From positions 1,302,001-1,366,000 of the forward strand of contig OZ243040.1 in the NCBI GenBank assembly GCA_965211995.1: a stretch of 64,000 nucleotides of DNA, given 5' to 3'. Position 1 is the first letter of the stretch; each line of letters starts with the position of its first letter. Below are positions 36,421-45,567 of this stretch, piece after piece. Made by a program: the position numbers and the translations under genes. The DNA is from CAYFZO01 sp965211995. Lineage in GTDB: Bacteria; Pseudomonadota; Gammaproteobacteria; Poriferisulfidales; Oxydemutatoraceae. The notes beneath the pieces were generated by a model. The model saw nothing but the letters and a program-made list of their open reading frames with translations, did not search any database and had not been told where the DNA came from.

Positions 36421-37476
36421 CTAGGCGCTGCGTTTCAAGGCTTGTCCGAGCAGCCTCGCGGTTATATCCACCAGCGGGACGATGCGCCCGTACGCCATGC
36501 GGGTCGGCCCGATGACCGCGAGCACACCGACGACCCGGTCGTCCACCGTGTAGGGGGAGGACACGACGCTGCACCCCTGCAGCACCTGATAACCGGACTC
36601 CTGCCCGATGAAGATCTTGACGCCCTGCGCCTCGGCGCATTGGTCGAGAAGTTTCAGCATCTCGCGCTTTTCGTTGAGCGCGCCGAACAAGCGGTACAGA
36701 TAATCCAAGTCCGCGAGTTCCTCGAACTGCATCAGGTTGGTCTGCCCGGACACCATGCAGTCGCTCTTTTGCGGCAAGTCTTTGAACACCCGCCCCGCAA
36801 GACTGATCGCCTCGAGCATCACGCGGTTCACGTGCTCGCGCATATCGCGCAACTCCTGCAGGATCTTCTCGCGCACCGCCTCGAGATAGCCGTCGGCAAA
36901 ATGCTCGTTCAGATAGTTCGCGTAACTGACCAGTTCGCTGCTGCCGTATTCGCGGTCGGTCTTGAGAATTCGGTTCTCGATCTCGCCGTTTTGCAGGATC
37001 AGCACGGCGAGCACGCGGCGTTTGTCGAGCGCGATGAATTCCACGCATTTCAGGCGCACCGCGCGGCGGCTCTGCACCGTCACAATCCCCGCCATGTGCG
37101 CGAGTTCCGACAGCAAACCGCCCGCCTCCTCGCACAATTCGCGCCCTTCCTTGCGCGGGTCGAGGTTGCTGCGCAGCCGTTGCAGTTCGCGCGCCTTCAG
37201 CGGCTGCATCTCGAGCATCGTATCCACGAACTTGCGGTAGCCGCGCGCCGTCGGCAGGCGCCCCGCCGAAACGTGCGGCGACGTGATGTAGCCGAGACTT
37301 TCGAGATCCGACATCACGTTGCGCACCGACGCCGCGCTCAGGCCGAGGCCGGCGCTTCTCGCCAGCGTGCGTGAACTCACCGGCTGGCCGGTCTGGATGT
37401 AGTTCTCGATCAGCACGTGCAGGATCGTCTGCGCGCGCGTGTTCCATAAGGTTTTATCGGGGGTCGCATGAGTCAT
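36421..37476 (-). CDS. hrcA: Heat-inducible transcription repressor HrcA
   Basis: 351 residues. N-terminal winged helix (ILHVLIENYIQTGQPVSSRT and SAASVRNVMSDLESLGYI), then the GAF-like dimer domain; SPYTVDDRVVGVLAVIGPTR and YGRIVPLVDITARLL are the C-terminal hallmark. HrcA normally binds CIRCE (TTAGCACTC-N9-GAGTGCTAA). I find no CIRCE upstream of hrcA, grpE, dnaK or dnaJ in this window. Start at 37476; the 60 upstream codons have no homology. Confidence 0.93.
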   Translation of the reverse strand: MTHATPDKTLWNTRAQTILHVLIENYIQTGQPVSSRTLARSAGLGLSAASVRNVMSDLESLGYITSPHVSAGRLPTARGYRKFVDTMLEMQPLKARELQRLRSNLDPRKEGRELCEEAGGLLSELAHMAGIVTVQSRRAVRLKCVEFIALDKRRVLAVLILQNGEIENRILKTDREYGSSELVSYANYLNEHFADGYLEAVREKILQELRDMREHVNRVMLEAISLAGRVFKDLPQKSDCMVSGQTNLMQFEELADLDYLYRLFGALNEKREMLKLLDQCAEAQGVKIFIGQESGYQVLQGCSVVSSPYTVDDRVVGVLAVIGPTRMAYGRIVPLVDITARLLGQALKRSA

Positions 37477-38060
37477 TGAAGATCTCGGAGCAAATAACCC
37501 CGTATCTTTAATATCCCGCCGCGGATTGTCAAGCCTCGGACGGCGGTCAACGCCGGGGGCCGGGCTCGAAGTGATGGCCGTCGCTCGTCGGCAGGCCGCG
37601 ATATTTGGCGCCATTGGGTCTTTGTATAAATGCAGGGGGAGTGCCCGGGGCTCCACTCCCGGCGGCAGGCCGAGCGACGACGTTCAGCCCGATGCACTTG
37701 CCGTCATCGCCGGCAGCCGCACTTGGGACCTTTTCGCGCTTTGGTCATTATGACGGACCTCCCCCGGTTTTGACGGACGGCGGATTTCAGTCCGAAGTGC
37801 GGCAAAAGGAAAAGGGGCGGGTGCTTTGCGGCGGCGCCTGAGGTTGAAACAAGCCCGCCTTGATCTGCGAGAATCCGCGTAACCGGCGGAGCCAAAAGAT
37901 AAACCCGCAGATGGCGCGGGCGGGCACAAGCGGATGACGGGCAAACGCTGCATTTCGGAGCGGAGGCCGGCCGCGCCTCAAGGAAAGCGTGATTTTTCAA
38001 CGCCCCGCGCCGTCGCACCGCCGCCGCCGTCGCACGCGCCTATATAATCCGCAGATTCCC
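37477..38060. other. Gap between divergent hrcA and nadK
   Basis: 584 bases. A minus-strand TTGACA lies at 37532-37527 upstream of hrcA, but the sequence at the right distance (TAAAGA/AAAGAT) is a poor -10. At 37787-37827 there is a segment (CAGTCCGAAGTGCGGCAA and flanks) that matches part of the inverted-repeat element at 45568-45745. No gene was recognised. Confidence 0.4.
38043..38048 (+). promoter_or_regulatory. -10 element of nadK
   Basis: A consensus TATAAT with 12 bases between it and the nadK ATG. The expected start point would leave a leader of about six bases without room for a ribosome site. No -35 is evident. Confidence 0.4.
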
Positions 38061-38948
38061 ATGAGCACCACCCTCGACAACGTTAAGCGGGTCGGCTTGG
38101 TCGTCAAGCCGAATTCGGCGCGGGCGATTGAATTGGCCGCGACGCTCGCGGACTACCTGCTGCGGCGTTGCGACGCGGTCGTCGCGGACGCAGCGGTCGC
38201 CGGCGACATTGACAACGCACGGCTGACCGCGGTCACGCAGGATCAGATCGGCGGCGCCTGCGACCTCGCGATCGCGCTCGGCGGCGACGGCACTTTCCTG
38301 AACGCGGCACGCACGATGGCGGTCAACGGGGTGCCGATCATCGGCATCAACCTCGGCCACCTCGGCTTTCTCACCGAAGTGCCGCCCGAAAACATGATCG
38401 CCCAACTTGAACGCATCTTCGGCGGCGACCATCACGTCGAGGAGCGCACGATGATCGGCGTCACCTACCGCCGCGGAGACGGGGTGCTGAGCCGGCACGA
38501 CGCCTGCAACGATTTCACGCTCAAGCACAAGGATTCGGTGCGCATGATCGAGGTGGATACCTCGGTCGGCGGCGTGTTTCTGAACACCGTATGGTCCGAC
38601 GGCCTGATCGTCTCGACGCCGACCGGCTCGACCGGCTACGCGCTGTCGAGCGGCGGGCCGATCATCGAGCCGACGCTCGACGCGCTGCTGCTGGTGCCAA
38701 TCTGCCCGCACACGCTGAGTTATCGCCCGCTGATCGTGCCCCCCGGCAAAGCAATCGAGATCCAATACACCCTGCACAACAACGACGCCGGCCTCGCGTC
38801 GGTGGACGGGCAGATCAACCAGGTGCTGGCGCCCGGCGACGTCGTGGTCGTGGAAACCCTGCCTTACAAACTGCAATTGATCCAGCCGTCAAACCACGAC
38901 TACCTGCGCACGTTAAGGACTAAACTGCGCTGGAGCGAAAGACTGTAG
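38061..38948 (+). CDS. nadK: NAD kinase
   Basis: 295-residue ATP-NAD kinase that makes NADP. LGGDGTFLNAAR is the GGDG catalytic motif, INLGHLGFLTE the second signature, and NDFTLKHKDS with DGLIVSTPTGSTGYALSSGGPI the substrate site. Start at 38061. nadK-recN next to hrcA is a standard gammaproteobacterial order. Its last ~40 codons are duplicated just downstream. Confidence 0.95.
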   Translation: MSTTLDNVKRVGLVVKPNSARAIELAATLADYLLRRCDAVVADAAVAGDIDNARLTAVTQDQIGGACDLAIALGGDGTFLNAARTMAVNGVPIIGINLGHLGFLTEVPPENMIAQLERIFGGDHHVEERTMIGVTYRRGDGVLSRHDACNDFTLKHKDSVRMIEVDTSVGGVFLNTVWSDGLIVSTPTGSTGYALSSGGPIIEPTLDALLLVPICPHTLSYRPLIVPPGKAIEIQYTLHNNDAGLASVDGQINQVLAPGDVVVVETLPYKLQLIQPSNHDYLRTLRTKLRWSERL

Positions 38949-38951
38949 CCG

Positions 38952-39116
38952 ATGCTGAAATCTCCGACGGTCGAAAACTTCCGGCTCCACCGGGCGCCGG
39001 CGTCCGGCGGCGCGGGCGTGGAAGCCCCGCCTTGCAAACTGCAACTGCTCCGGCCGTCAAACCACGACTGCCTGCGCACGTTAAGGACTCAACTGCGCCG
39101 GAGCGAAAGACTGTAG
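38952..39116 (+). CDS. Chimeric recN'-'nadK ORF from a junction duplication
   Basis: 54 codons, intact. It begins MLKSPTVENF, nearly the RecN start (MLKSLTVENF), and after a short joint ends CKLQLLRPSNHDCLRTLRT and SERL, the NadK C-terminus. It starts right behind the nadK stop and ends four bases before the real recN ATG, a 168-base duplication. The two halves are joined in phase and have gained substitutions without a stop. Whether it is translated is unknown; it may simply be debris. Confidence 0.55.
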   Translation: MLKSPTVENFRLHRAPASGGAGVEAPPCKLQLLRPSNHDCLRTLRTQLRRSERL

Positions 39117-39119
39117 CCG

Positions 39120-40784
39120 ATGCTGAAATCTCTGACGGTCGAAAACTTCACCATCATCGAGAGGGCGCAACTCGAATTCAGCGCCGGCATGTCAACGATC
39201 ACCGGTGAAACCGGCGCCGGCAAATCCATCCTGATCGGCGCGCTGGGCCTCGCGCTCGGGCAACGCGCGCAATCGCATTACCTGAGCGGCGACGCCAAAC
39301 TCACCGTCACGCTCGACGCCGGGTTGGACGGGTTGCCGGCGGTCGCGGCGTGGCTCAGAGAACACGAACTCGAAAGCGGCGGCGAGTGCATCCTGCGGCG
39401 CACGCTGGCTCAGGACGGTCGTTCGCGCGCGTTCATCAACGGCGTGCCGGCGCCGCTCGCGCAATTGCAGGCCCTGGGCGGCCGCCTGGCCGAGATCGTC
39501 GGGCAAAACACGCAACAGTCGCTGATGCAGGCCGGCAAACACCTCGGCATCCTCGACGCGCAATGCGAACACGACGACACGTTGCGCGAACTCAGGGCGG
39601 TGCAGCGGCAGTGGAGCGAGTTGTCGCACAAACTCGAAGCGCGCCTCAAGCAAAGCGGTGAACTCGCAAGCCGCATTGAACTGCTGACCTATCAAGTCAA
39701 AGAACTCGAGGAGTTCGCGCCCGCAGACGGCGAATTCGAGGAAGTTGACCAAACGTACAAACGCCTGTCGCAGAAAGAGTTGCTGCGCGAGCAGGCGCAC
39801 AAGGCGCTGGCGCTGCTCGACGAGACCGAAGCGAGCGACGCGTTGTCGCAGATCGCCGCCGCCGCGCGAGCCTTGCGCGACCTTACCGCCGCCGACGCGG
39901 GACTCGCGACCGCAAACGATCAGTTGGACACCGCGCTCGAGCACGTGCAGATCGCAAGCCGGGAGATCCGCGACTGCCTCGAACGCGTCGAGCTCAGCGA
40001 GGAGGACTACCGCAGGCTCGAACAGCGCCTGCAAGGCTACCTCGAACTTGCGCGCAAATACAAAACCAAACCGGAAACGCTGGCCGGGTTTTATCGCGGC
40101 CTCAAAAAGGAACTCGACGAAATCGAAAACCCCGATGCAAGCCCCGCGGCGATGGAGCGGCAATTGCATGAACTCAAGGCGCGCTACGCGACGCTCGCGG
40201 ACAAAGTGAGCGCGCGGCGCAAAGCCGCGGCGGCGGCGCTCGCGCAACAGGTGACGCGGACTTTGAGTGAACTCAATATGCAAGGCGCCGAATTCAGCGT
40301 CGCGTTCAAGGCGCACGCGGACGACGCGCCGAGACCCCACGGCCGCGAGCAGGCCGAATTCTTCGTGCGCACCAACGCCGGGCAGCCGCCCGGCCCGCTC
40401 GTGCGGATCGCGTCGGGGGGCGAATTGTCGCGCGTCAGTCTCGCGATACAGGCGGCGTTCGCGGCAAAAAATCCGATGCCGACACTGGTGTTCGACGAAG
40501 TGGATGCGGGCGTCGGCGGCAAGACCGCCGAAATGGTCGGCGGACTGCTGAAGAAGATCAGCCGCAACACGCAGGTGTTTTGCGTCACCCATCTGCCGCA
40601 AGTCGCGGCGCAGGCCGACCACCATTTTCGGGTGGACAAGCGCGAGAAAAGCGGACGCACGCAGATCGCCGTCGCCGGGCTGTCGGCGCCGGAGCGGCGA
40701 CGCGAGATCGCGCGCATGATGGCGGGCGCGGAGATCACGGAGAAATCGCTCGCGCACGCCGGCGAGATGCTGAAGCAGAAGTAA
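39120..40784 (+). CDS. recN: DNA repair protein RecN
   Basis: 554-residue SMC-like ATPase. Walker A ITGETGAGKSILIGALGLALG (about 22-42), a long coiled coil (about 155-370), ABC signature RIASGGELSRVSLAIQ and Walker B LVFDEVDAGVGGKTAEMVG. It helps recombinational repair of double-strand breaks. The ATG at 39120 is the second of two tandem recN starts in this sequence; only this one leads to the full gene. Confidence 0.95.
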   Translation: MLKSLTVENFTIIERAQLEFSAGMSTITGETGAGKSILIGALGLALGQRAQSHYLSGDAKLTVTLDAGLDGLPAVAAWLREHELESGGECILRRTLAQDGRSRAFINGVPAPLAQLQALGGRLAEIVGQNTQQSLMQAGKHLGILDAQCEHDDTLRELRAVQRQWSELSHKLEARLKQSGELASRIELLTYQVKELEEFAPADGEFEEVDQTYKRLSQKELLREQAHKALALLDETEASDALSQIAAAARALRDLTAADAGLATANDQLDTALEHVQIASREIRDCLERVELSEEDYRRLEQRLQGYLELARKYKTKPETLAGFYRGLKKELDEIENPDASPAAMERQLHELKARYATLADKVSARRKAAAAALAQQVTRTLSELNMQGAEFSVAFKAHADDAPRPHGREQAEFFVRTNAGQPPGPLVRIASGGELSRVSLAIQAAFAAKNPMPTLVFDEVDAGVGGKTAEMVGGLLKKISRNTQVFCVTHLPQVAAQADHHFRVDKREKSGRTQIAVAGLSAPERRREIARMMAGAEITEKSLAHAGEMLKQK

Positions 40785-41505
40785 TCGGCGCCGACCAAAG
40801 CGGTGCGGGCACGCGGGCGCTGCTTCCTGCCGGCGCTTTGCCTTTTGCAGGAACTCTTGCGATGGCCCGGCGGTCAATGCGGCGACCGGCGCATGGCCCG
40901 CGAAACTGCAACGGGCTCTCAGACGAACGGGAAGCAAATCACGTGCACGTCGCCGTTGCCGAGTTGTCGGCGTCGGTCAAAGCGGTGCGGACAATGCGAT
41001 GCGGGTGGTGCGGGCGCGTGGGCGCTGCTTCGCTTCAATGCGGGCGCCGCTTCCTGCCGGCGCTTTGCCTCTTGCAGGAACTCTTGTGATGGCCCGGCGG
41101 TCAATGCGGCGACCGGCGCATGGCCCGCGGAACTGCAACGAGCTCTCAGACAAGAAGGCGACGGGTCGCGCACGGAGTTTTGCTGATAATTTCACGCCTG
41201 TCCATGGTGGAAACGTTTAAACTTTCCACCGGGTCAAGCGCCGCGCTGCGGTTTATGCAACCACCGTTTTTTTAGATGCCTGACCCGCCTCAGGTCGAAA
41301 CCAGCGCTCTGCGGCTTAGGCGGCCGTCGCCTTTTCAGGCGCGGGCCCGTTCCAATCGGGAAGATGCACTAAGTGCAAACCCCCGGCTTTCAACTTCAGG
41401 TTTTACCGTTGCAAGAACGGCCTTGAATTCAAGACCCCGCCTTGGGGACGCTTCGCCTCAGCGCAAACGCACGGACGCCGGCGCACCGCGGCGAACAGGG
41501 CGGTG
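40785..41505. repeat. Gap after recN with a ~100-bp direct repeat
   Basis: 40824-40922 and 41050-41152 are copies (TTCCTGCCGGCGCTTTGCC start, CTCTCAGAC end), 227 bases apart. Shorter repeats of GGGCGCTGCTTC lie between. At 41206-41230 there is a near-perfect 25-base palindrome with 8-base arms GGTGGAAA/TTTCCACC and no T tract. 41231-41505 holds nothing I recognise, and there is no gene in the gap. Confidence 0.6.
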
Positions 41506-41937
41506 TTATTTCAGGTGCTTGCAGTCTTCGTTGTTGCAATCCACGTACATCGTCAATTCGTGGTCGGTGATCGAAAATCCGCTCTTCTGCGCGACTTCGT
41601 GCTGGCGGTGCTCGATCATCTCATCCATGAACTCGGTGATCTTGCCGCAGCGGATGCACACCATGTGGTCGTGATGACGCCCGCGGTCGAGTTCGTACAC
41701 CGCGGTATTGCCCTCAAACCGGTGGCGGATTACCAACCCCGCCGCCTCGAACTGCGTGAGCACGCGGTACACCGTCGCGAGACCGATCTCCTCGTCCTCT
41801 TTAAGCAGTTTTTTGTACAGGTCTTCGGCGGTAACGTGGCGGGTGTCGGCTCTTTCGAGCAACTCGAGGATCTTCATTCTTGGCAACGTGACTTTGAGAC
41901 CGGCGTCTCTCAGATTTTGATGCTCGGCGGCGCTCAT
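41506..41937 (-). CDS. fur: Ferric uptake regulator Fur
   Basis: 143 residues. Winged helix (GLKVTLPRMKILELLE and GLATVYRVLTQFEAAGLV), metal site HHDHMVCIRCGKITEF, and a C-terminal CNNEDCKH. It represses iron genes when loaded with Fe(II). It is divergent from bamE, the usual arrangement. No Fur-box-like palindrome was recognised in the 120-base shared upstream region. Confidence 0.95.
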   Translation of the reverse strand: MSAAEHQNLRDAGLKVTLPRMKILELLERADTRHVTAEDLYKKLLKEDEEIGLATVYRVLTQFEAAGLVIRHRFEGNTAVYELDRGRHHDHMVCIRCGKITEFMDEMIEHRQHEVAQKSGFSITDHELTMYVDCNNEDCKHLK

Positions 41938-42057
41938 AACAAAATCGTTTTTTTTCGTTTCACCACGGGATTATGCGATATTAACACCCCCGCGCGCGCA
42001 TCTCCCTGCGACGCGCGGAAAACGATAAAATTGCGCCGCCCGAACACCCGACGCCCG

Positions 42058-42534
42058 ATGAAAACCACAACGCTCCCGCCGCCCGCCACCACAGCGATCC
42101 CGACGCTGATCCTGGCACTGAGCCTGGCGGCGGCGACCGCCGGCTGCTCGTTCAAGTCGGACGTTAAAGAAAGCGGTGAATTCTTCAAGAAGATCTTCAG
42201 CAAGGATACTTATGCGATGTACCGCATAGACATTCAGCAGGGCAACACGATAGCCCCCGATAAACTCGCGCAACTCAAACCCGGCATGACCAAGGAGCAG
42301 GTGCGCTACCTGCTCGGCAACCCGGTCGCCGACAACGTGTTCCGCAAAGACCGCTGGCACTACACCTACTACCTGATCCCGGGCACAGGCGAAACCGAGC
42401 AATACCGGCTGACCCTGCTGTTTGACGATGACCGGCTGCGCGACATCCGCAAGTCGAAACAACTCGCCAAGTTGATGCAAAAGCCGCGCACGAAAAAAAA
42501 GAAACCCCGCGGGAAAAGCGGCGCCGGCGGCTAA
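42058..42534 (+). CDS. bamE: Outer membrane assembly lipoprotein BamE
   Basis: 158-residue SmpA/OmlA-family lipoprotein of the BAM complex. Signal peptide with lipobox AATAGC (Cys near 29), then the BamE fold: LKPGMTKEQVRYLLGNPV, HYTYYLIPGTGETEQYRLTL. It carries a Lys/Arg-rich tail (KKKKPRGK) not seen in short homologues. The stop overlaps the convergent rnfH stop. Confidence 0.93.
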   Translation: MKTTTLPPPATTAIPTLILALSLAAATAGCSFKSDVKESGEFFKKIFSKDTYAMYRIDIQQGNTIAPDKLAQLKPGMTKEQVRYLLGNPVADNVFRKDRWHYTYYLIPGTGETEQYRLTLLFDDDRLRDIRKSKQLAKLMQKPRTKKKKPRGKSGAGG

Positions 42535-42833
42535 GCCCGCACGGCGGCGCGCCGCCGCCGCGCCTCCATCGGGTCGCGCTCAAGCGCACGGCAGATCTCA
42601 ATGCGGTCGCCATCCGCGGGCACGGCATCGGGCGCAACGAGTTCGCCGAAAATACCGATCGCGCCCTCGCCGCACACCGGGTCAAACCTCGGCGGGCACT
42701 GCCCGAGAATGCCGCAGCGGCGGATGATAGCGCCGACGGTCTCACCCGCCTCAGCGCGCAAACTCACTGCGACGTAACGACCGCGCCCGGCGTACACGAC
42801 CTTGACCGCAACGGTGTTTGCCGCGGCGCTCAT
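42531..42833 (-). CDS. rnfH: RnfH family (UPF0125) protein
   Basis: 100-residue ubiquitin-like-fold protein: VKVVYAGRGRYVAVSL, GETVGAIIRRCGIL, VGIFGE-like IGIFGELVAPDAV and GDRIEICRAL. Role not established; it travels with ratA and smpB in gammaproteobacteria. Start at 42833 chosen because homology begins there. It is separated from ratA by 367 bases here, whereas the two usually touch. Confidence 0.88.
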   Translation of the reverse strand: MSAAANTVAVKVVYAGRGRYVAVSLRAEAGETVGAIIRRCGILGQCPPRFDPVCGEGAIGIFGELVAPDAVPADGDRIEICRALERDPMEARRRRAAVRA

Positions 42834-43200
42834 CCGGGCTGACCTTCCTCTGATTTTTCGGACATTCCTCAAGCATGACACACATTCGGGGAAAACGGCG
42901 CCTGCCGGTCAACGCACGCGCGTTTCATCAGACCAACTGCAAGACCCGCACCGCACCCGCATAAGGATTTGCGGGCCGGCGGGAGCGCCGCGGCAGATAC
43001 CGCGCAACCCGATGCAGGCCGGCGGCGTACAAGCCAAAACCACGCGGAATTAAAATCATCACCGCCTCACCGCGCGCGGGCAAGGGCTTCGGTGTTCGAG
43101 TGTGCCGCGGCCTTGTATAAAACGGCGAAGACTTCCCGCCGTCAATTATACGCCGCCTGTGTGCCTGAGCGGCAGGGGCCTTAACCCCGGCCGGCGCCCG
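42834..43200. other. Gap between ratA and rnfH
   Basis: 367 bases of GC-rich sequence where ratA and rnfH would normally overlap. No repeat, RNA or reading frame with similarity was recognised; presumably inserted or decayed sequence. Confidence 0.4.
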
Positions 43201-43644
43201 TCACAGCGGGGGAGGGTCATACACCTTGTGCGCACGCTCGACAAAAGCATCCACCAAAGACGACGCCGCCCGATTGAACACCGGCGCGAACAAGCCCGCA
43301 TAAAAGCGGTTTGAAAAGTCGAAGTTCAGCGCCAATTCGACCTTGCAGCCTGCGCCGGTCAGCGGCGTGAACGACCACTTGCCGTCGAGACGGCTGAACG
43401 GCCCCTCGGCCAGCGCCATTTCAATCAAGTGCGGCGGCGCGTTGCGGTTTAACGTAGTGAACGACACGCCGAGGCCCTTGTGCTTGAGATGCAAAGTCGC
43501 GCGCACCCGTTCGCCGTCGGCGGCGTCCACCACCGACTCGGCGCACCACGGCAGAAAACCGTCGTAAGCGTTGACATCGCTGACCAGCGCGAACATTTGC
43601 TCGCATGAATACGCCACCGCCGCCTGCCGGAAGATCGCGGCCAT
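43201..43644 (-). CDS. ratA: RatA/Coq10-type START domain protein
   Basis: 147 residues: YSCEQMFALVSDVNAYDGFLPWCAES at the start, LLKHKG-like HLKHKGLGVSF, and a C-terminal helix FNRAASSLVDAFVERAHKVY. In E. coli RatA binds the 50S subunit and blocks 70S assembly; other members bind ubiquinone. It begins three bases after the sodium symporter gene, so the two may be cotranscribed. Confidence 0.88.
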   Translation of the reverse strand: MAAIFRQAAVAYSCEQMFALVSDVNAYDGFLPWCAESVVDAADGERVRATLHLKHKGLGVSFTTLNRNAPPHLIEMALAEGPFSRLDGKWSFTPLTGAGCKVELALNFDFSNRFYAGLFAPVFNRAASSLVDAFVERAHKVYDPPPL

Positions 43645-43647
43645 GCC

Positions 43648-45006
43648 TTAAAACGACCACACGAGATTGAGAAAAACCGCCACGATCGCAACCGGGCTCA
43701 AGTAGCGCAGCATGAAACGCCACAACCGGTACAAACCCTCGTGCTCAATACCGAGTTCCTCGCGCAACACGAAAGCGGGCAACTTCCAGCCCGCGAACAG
43801 CGCGATCAGCAGGCCGCCGAGCGGCAGCAAGACGTTGGACGCAAGGTAGTCGAACGAATCGAACACGGTGCGCCCGAACACCGTCCAACTTTCGGCGTCG
43901 CTGAACGAGAACACCGTGCCGAGACCGAGCAGCCAGGCGACGCCGCCGATGATGCACGCCGCGCCGCCGCGCCCAACCCAGCCGCTGTCGGTCAGCCACG
44001 ACAAGCCCGGCTCGACCAGAGACACCGCCGACGTCCACGCCGCGACGAACAGCAGCAAGAAAAACACGCCGCCCAGCACCGCGCCGCCCGGGAGGTTGCC
44101 GAACACCAGCGGCAGGGTCTGAAACACCAGCCCCGGCCCCTGCCCGGGCTCGACGCCGTGCTCGAACACCAAAGAGAACACGACCAGCCCGGCAGCGATT
44201 GCGACCAGCGTGTCCATGCCGGCAATCGCGAAAGTCGTGCGCACGACCGGGACGCGCGCCGGCAGGTAGGAGCCATAAGCCATGATCGCGCCGAGACCGA
44301 GGCTCAGCGAGAAAAACGCCTGCCCGACCGCCGCGAGCACGCCGGCGGCCGTGAGTTTTGAGAAGTCGAACACGAACATGTAATCGAAAGCCTGCGCAAA
44401 CCCCGTGCTGGTGATCGCGTGCACCAGCAACCCGGCGAGCAGCAAAAACAACACCGGCATCATGTACTTGACCACCCGCTCGAGGCCGATCTTGAGGCCC
44501 CAGCCCATCACCCCCGCGGTGATGATCATGAAAATCGTGTGCCACGCGAGCATCCTCTCGGCGCTGCCGGTGAGATTCCCGAAAATGTGGGCGACGCCGT
44601 CCACCGTCGCCTGGTTGAACATGCCGGTGCCGGTGCGGAAGAAATACGCCAGCGTCCAGCCTGCGATAACGCTGTAATACGACAGGATCACGAAGCCCGC
44701 GAGCACCCCCATGAAGCCGAGCCCCTTCCACGCGCGGCTCAGGCCGAACTCGGCGGACAGGCGCCCCATCGCGTGCACCGGGCTGCCGCAGCCGCGCCGC
44801 CCGAGCATGATCTCGCTGGTCATGATCGGCAGAATCACCAACACCGCAAGCAGATACACCAGAATGAACGCGCCGCCGCCGTACTGACCGACGACGTAGG
44901 GAAACTTCCAGATATTGCCGAGACCGACGGCCGAACCGGTCGCCGCAAGAATGAACATCGTCTGCGACGACCACTGGCTGCGAACGTATTGGTCCGAAAC
45001 AAACAT
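43648..45006 (-). CDS. Sodium-dependent transporter (SNF/LeuT family)
   Basis: 452 residues, about 11-12 hydrophobic segments. The first helix ILAATGSAVGLGNIWKFPYV is the Na+/substrate site of neurotransmitter:sodium symporters. GWGLKIGLERVVKYMMP and a PARVPVVRTTFAIAGMDTLVAI segment follow the bacterial pattern. Likely imports an amino acid; the substrate cannot be read from sequence. Divergent from smpB. Confidence 0.9.
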   Translation of the reverse strand: MFVSDQYVRSQWSSQTMFILAATGSAVGLGNIWKFPYVVGQYGGGAFILVYLLAVLVILPIMTSEIMLGRRGCGSPVHAMGRLSAEFGLSRAWKGLGFMGVLAGFVILSYYSVIAGWTLAYFFRTGTGMFNQATVDGVAHIFGNLTGSAERMLAWHTIFMIITAGVMGWGLKIGLERVVKYMMPVLFLLLAGLLVHAITSTGFAQAFDYMFVFDFSKLTAAGVLAAVGQAFFSLSLGLGAIMAYGSYLPARVPVVRTTFAIAGMDTLVAIAAGLVVFSLVFEHGVEPGQGPGLVFQTLPLVFGNLPGGAVLGGVFFLLLFVAAWTSAVSLVEPGLSWLTDSGWVGRGGAACIIGGVAWLLGLGTVFSFSDAESWTVFGRTVFDSFDYLASNVLLPLGGLLIALFAGWKLPAFVLREELGIEHEGLYRLWRFMLRYLSPVAIVAVFLNLVWSF

Positions 45007-45073
45007 GACGGGAAAACTTTTGCCGTGCTCGCCGGGACTGCGCGCACGCCGCGCCGCCGATGCACTCGGCGCT

Positions 45074-45079
45074 TATAAT
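45074..45079 (+). promoter_or_regulatory. -10 element of smpB
   Basis: TATAAT 23 bases before the smpB ATG, followed by a GGGGAA ribosome site. No good -35 hexamer lies at the usual distance. Confidence 0.4.
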
Positions 45080-45102
45080 AACAAACATTCCGGGGAACGA
45101 CG

Positions 45103-45564
45103 ATGAAAAACAGCGACAACACCATCGCCGACAACCCTCAGGCGCGACGCAACTATTTTATCGAAGACCGGTTTGAAGCCGGTCTCGTGCTCGAGGGATG
45201 GGAAGTGAAGAGCCTGCGGCGGAACCGCCTGCAATTGAAGGAGAGCTACGCCTACGTCAAAGACGGCGAAGTGTGGCTGCTCGGCGCACACATCAGCCCG
45301 CTGCCCTCATCCAACGCCAACCCCGAGCCCGCGCCGACGCGCACGCGCAAACTGCTGCTGAACAAGATCGAGATCAAGCGCCTGATCGGCGCGGTCGAGC
45401 GCAAAGGCTACACGCTGGTGCCGCTCAAAGCCTACTGGAAGCACAACCGCGCGAAGATTCAACTCGGCATCGGCAAAGGCAAGCACGCGCACGACCGCCG
45501 CGCCACCGAAAAGCAACGCGACTGGCAAAGGGAAAAACGCAGACTGCTCAAGCAATCGCAGTAA
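45103..45564 (+). CDS. smpB: SsrA-binding protein SmpB
   Basis: 153 residues: ARRNYFIEDRFEAGLVLEGWEVKSLR, the oligonucleotide-binding barrel, and the basic tail RATEKQRDWQREKRRLLKQ that mimics the anticodon arm. It brings tmRNA to stalled ribosomes. tmRNA is often adjacent but I do not find it in this window. Confidence 0.96.
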   Translation: MKNSDNTIADNPQARRNYFIEDRFEAGLVLEGWEVKSLRRNRLQLKESYAYVKDGEVWLLGAHISPLPSSNANPEPAPTRTRKLLLNKIEIKRLIGAVERKGYTLVPLKAYWKHNRAKIQLGIGKGKHAHDRRATEKQRDWQREKRRLLKQSQ

Positions 45565-45567
45565 GAG

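Noticed and set aside
37507..37532. Promoter for hrcA (TTGACA on the minus strand)
   Set aside because: The -35 is perfect but the -10 at 16-17 bases matches only about three of six positions, and it fits neither a sigma-32 pattern nor CIRCE.
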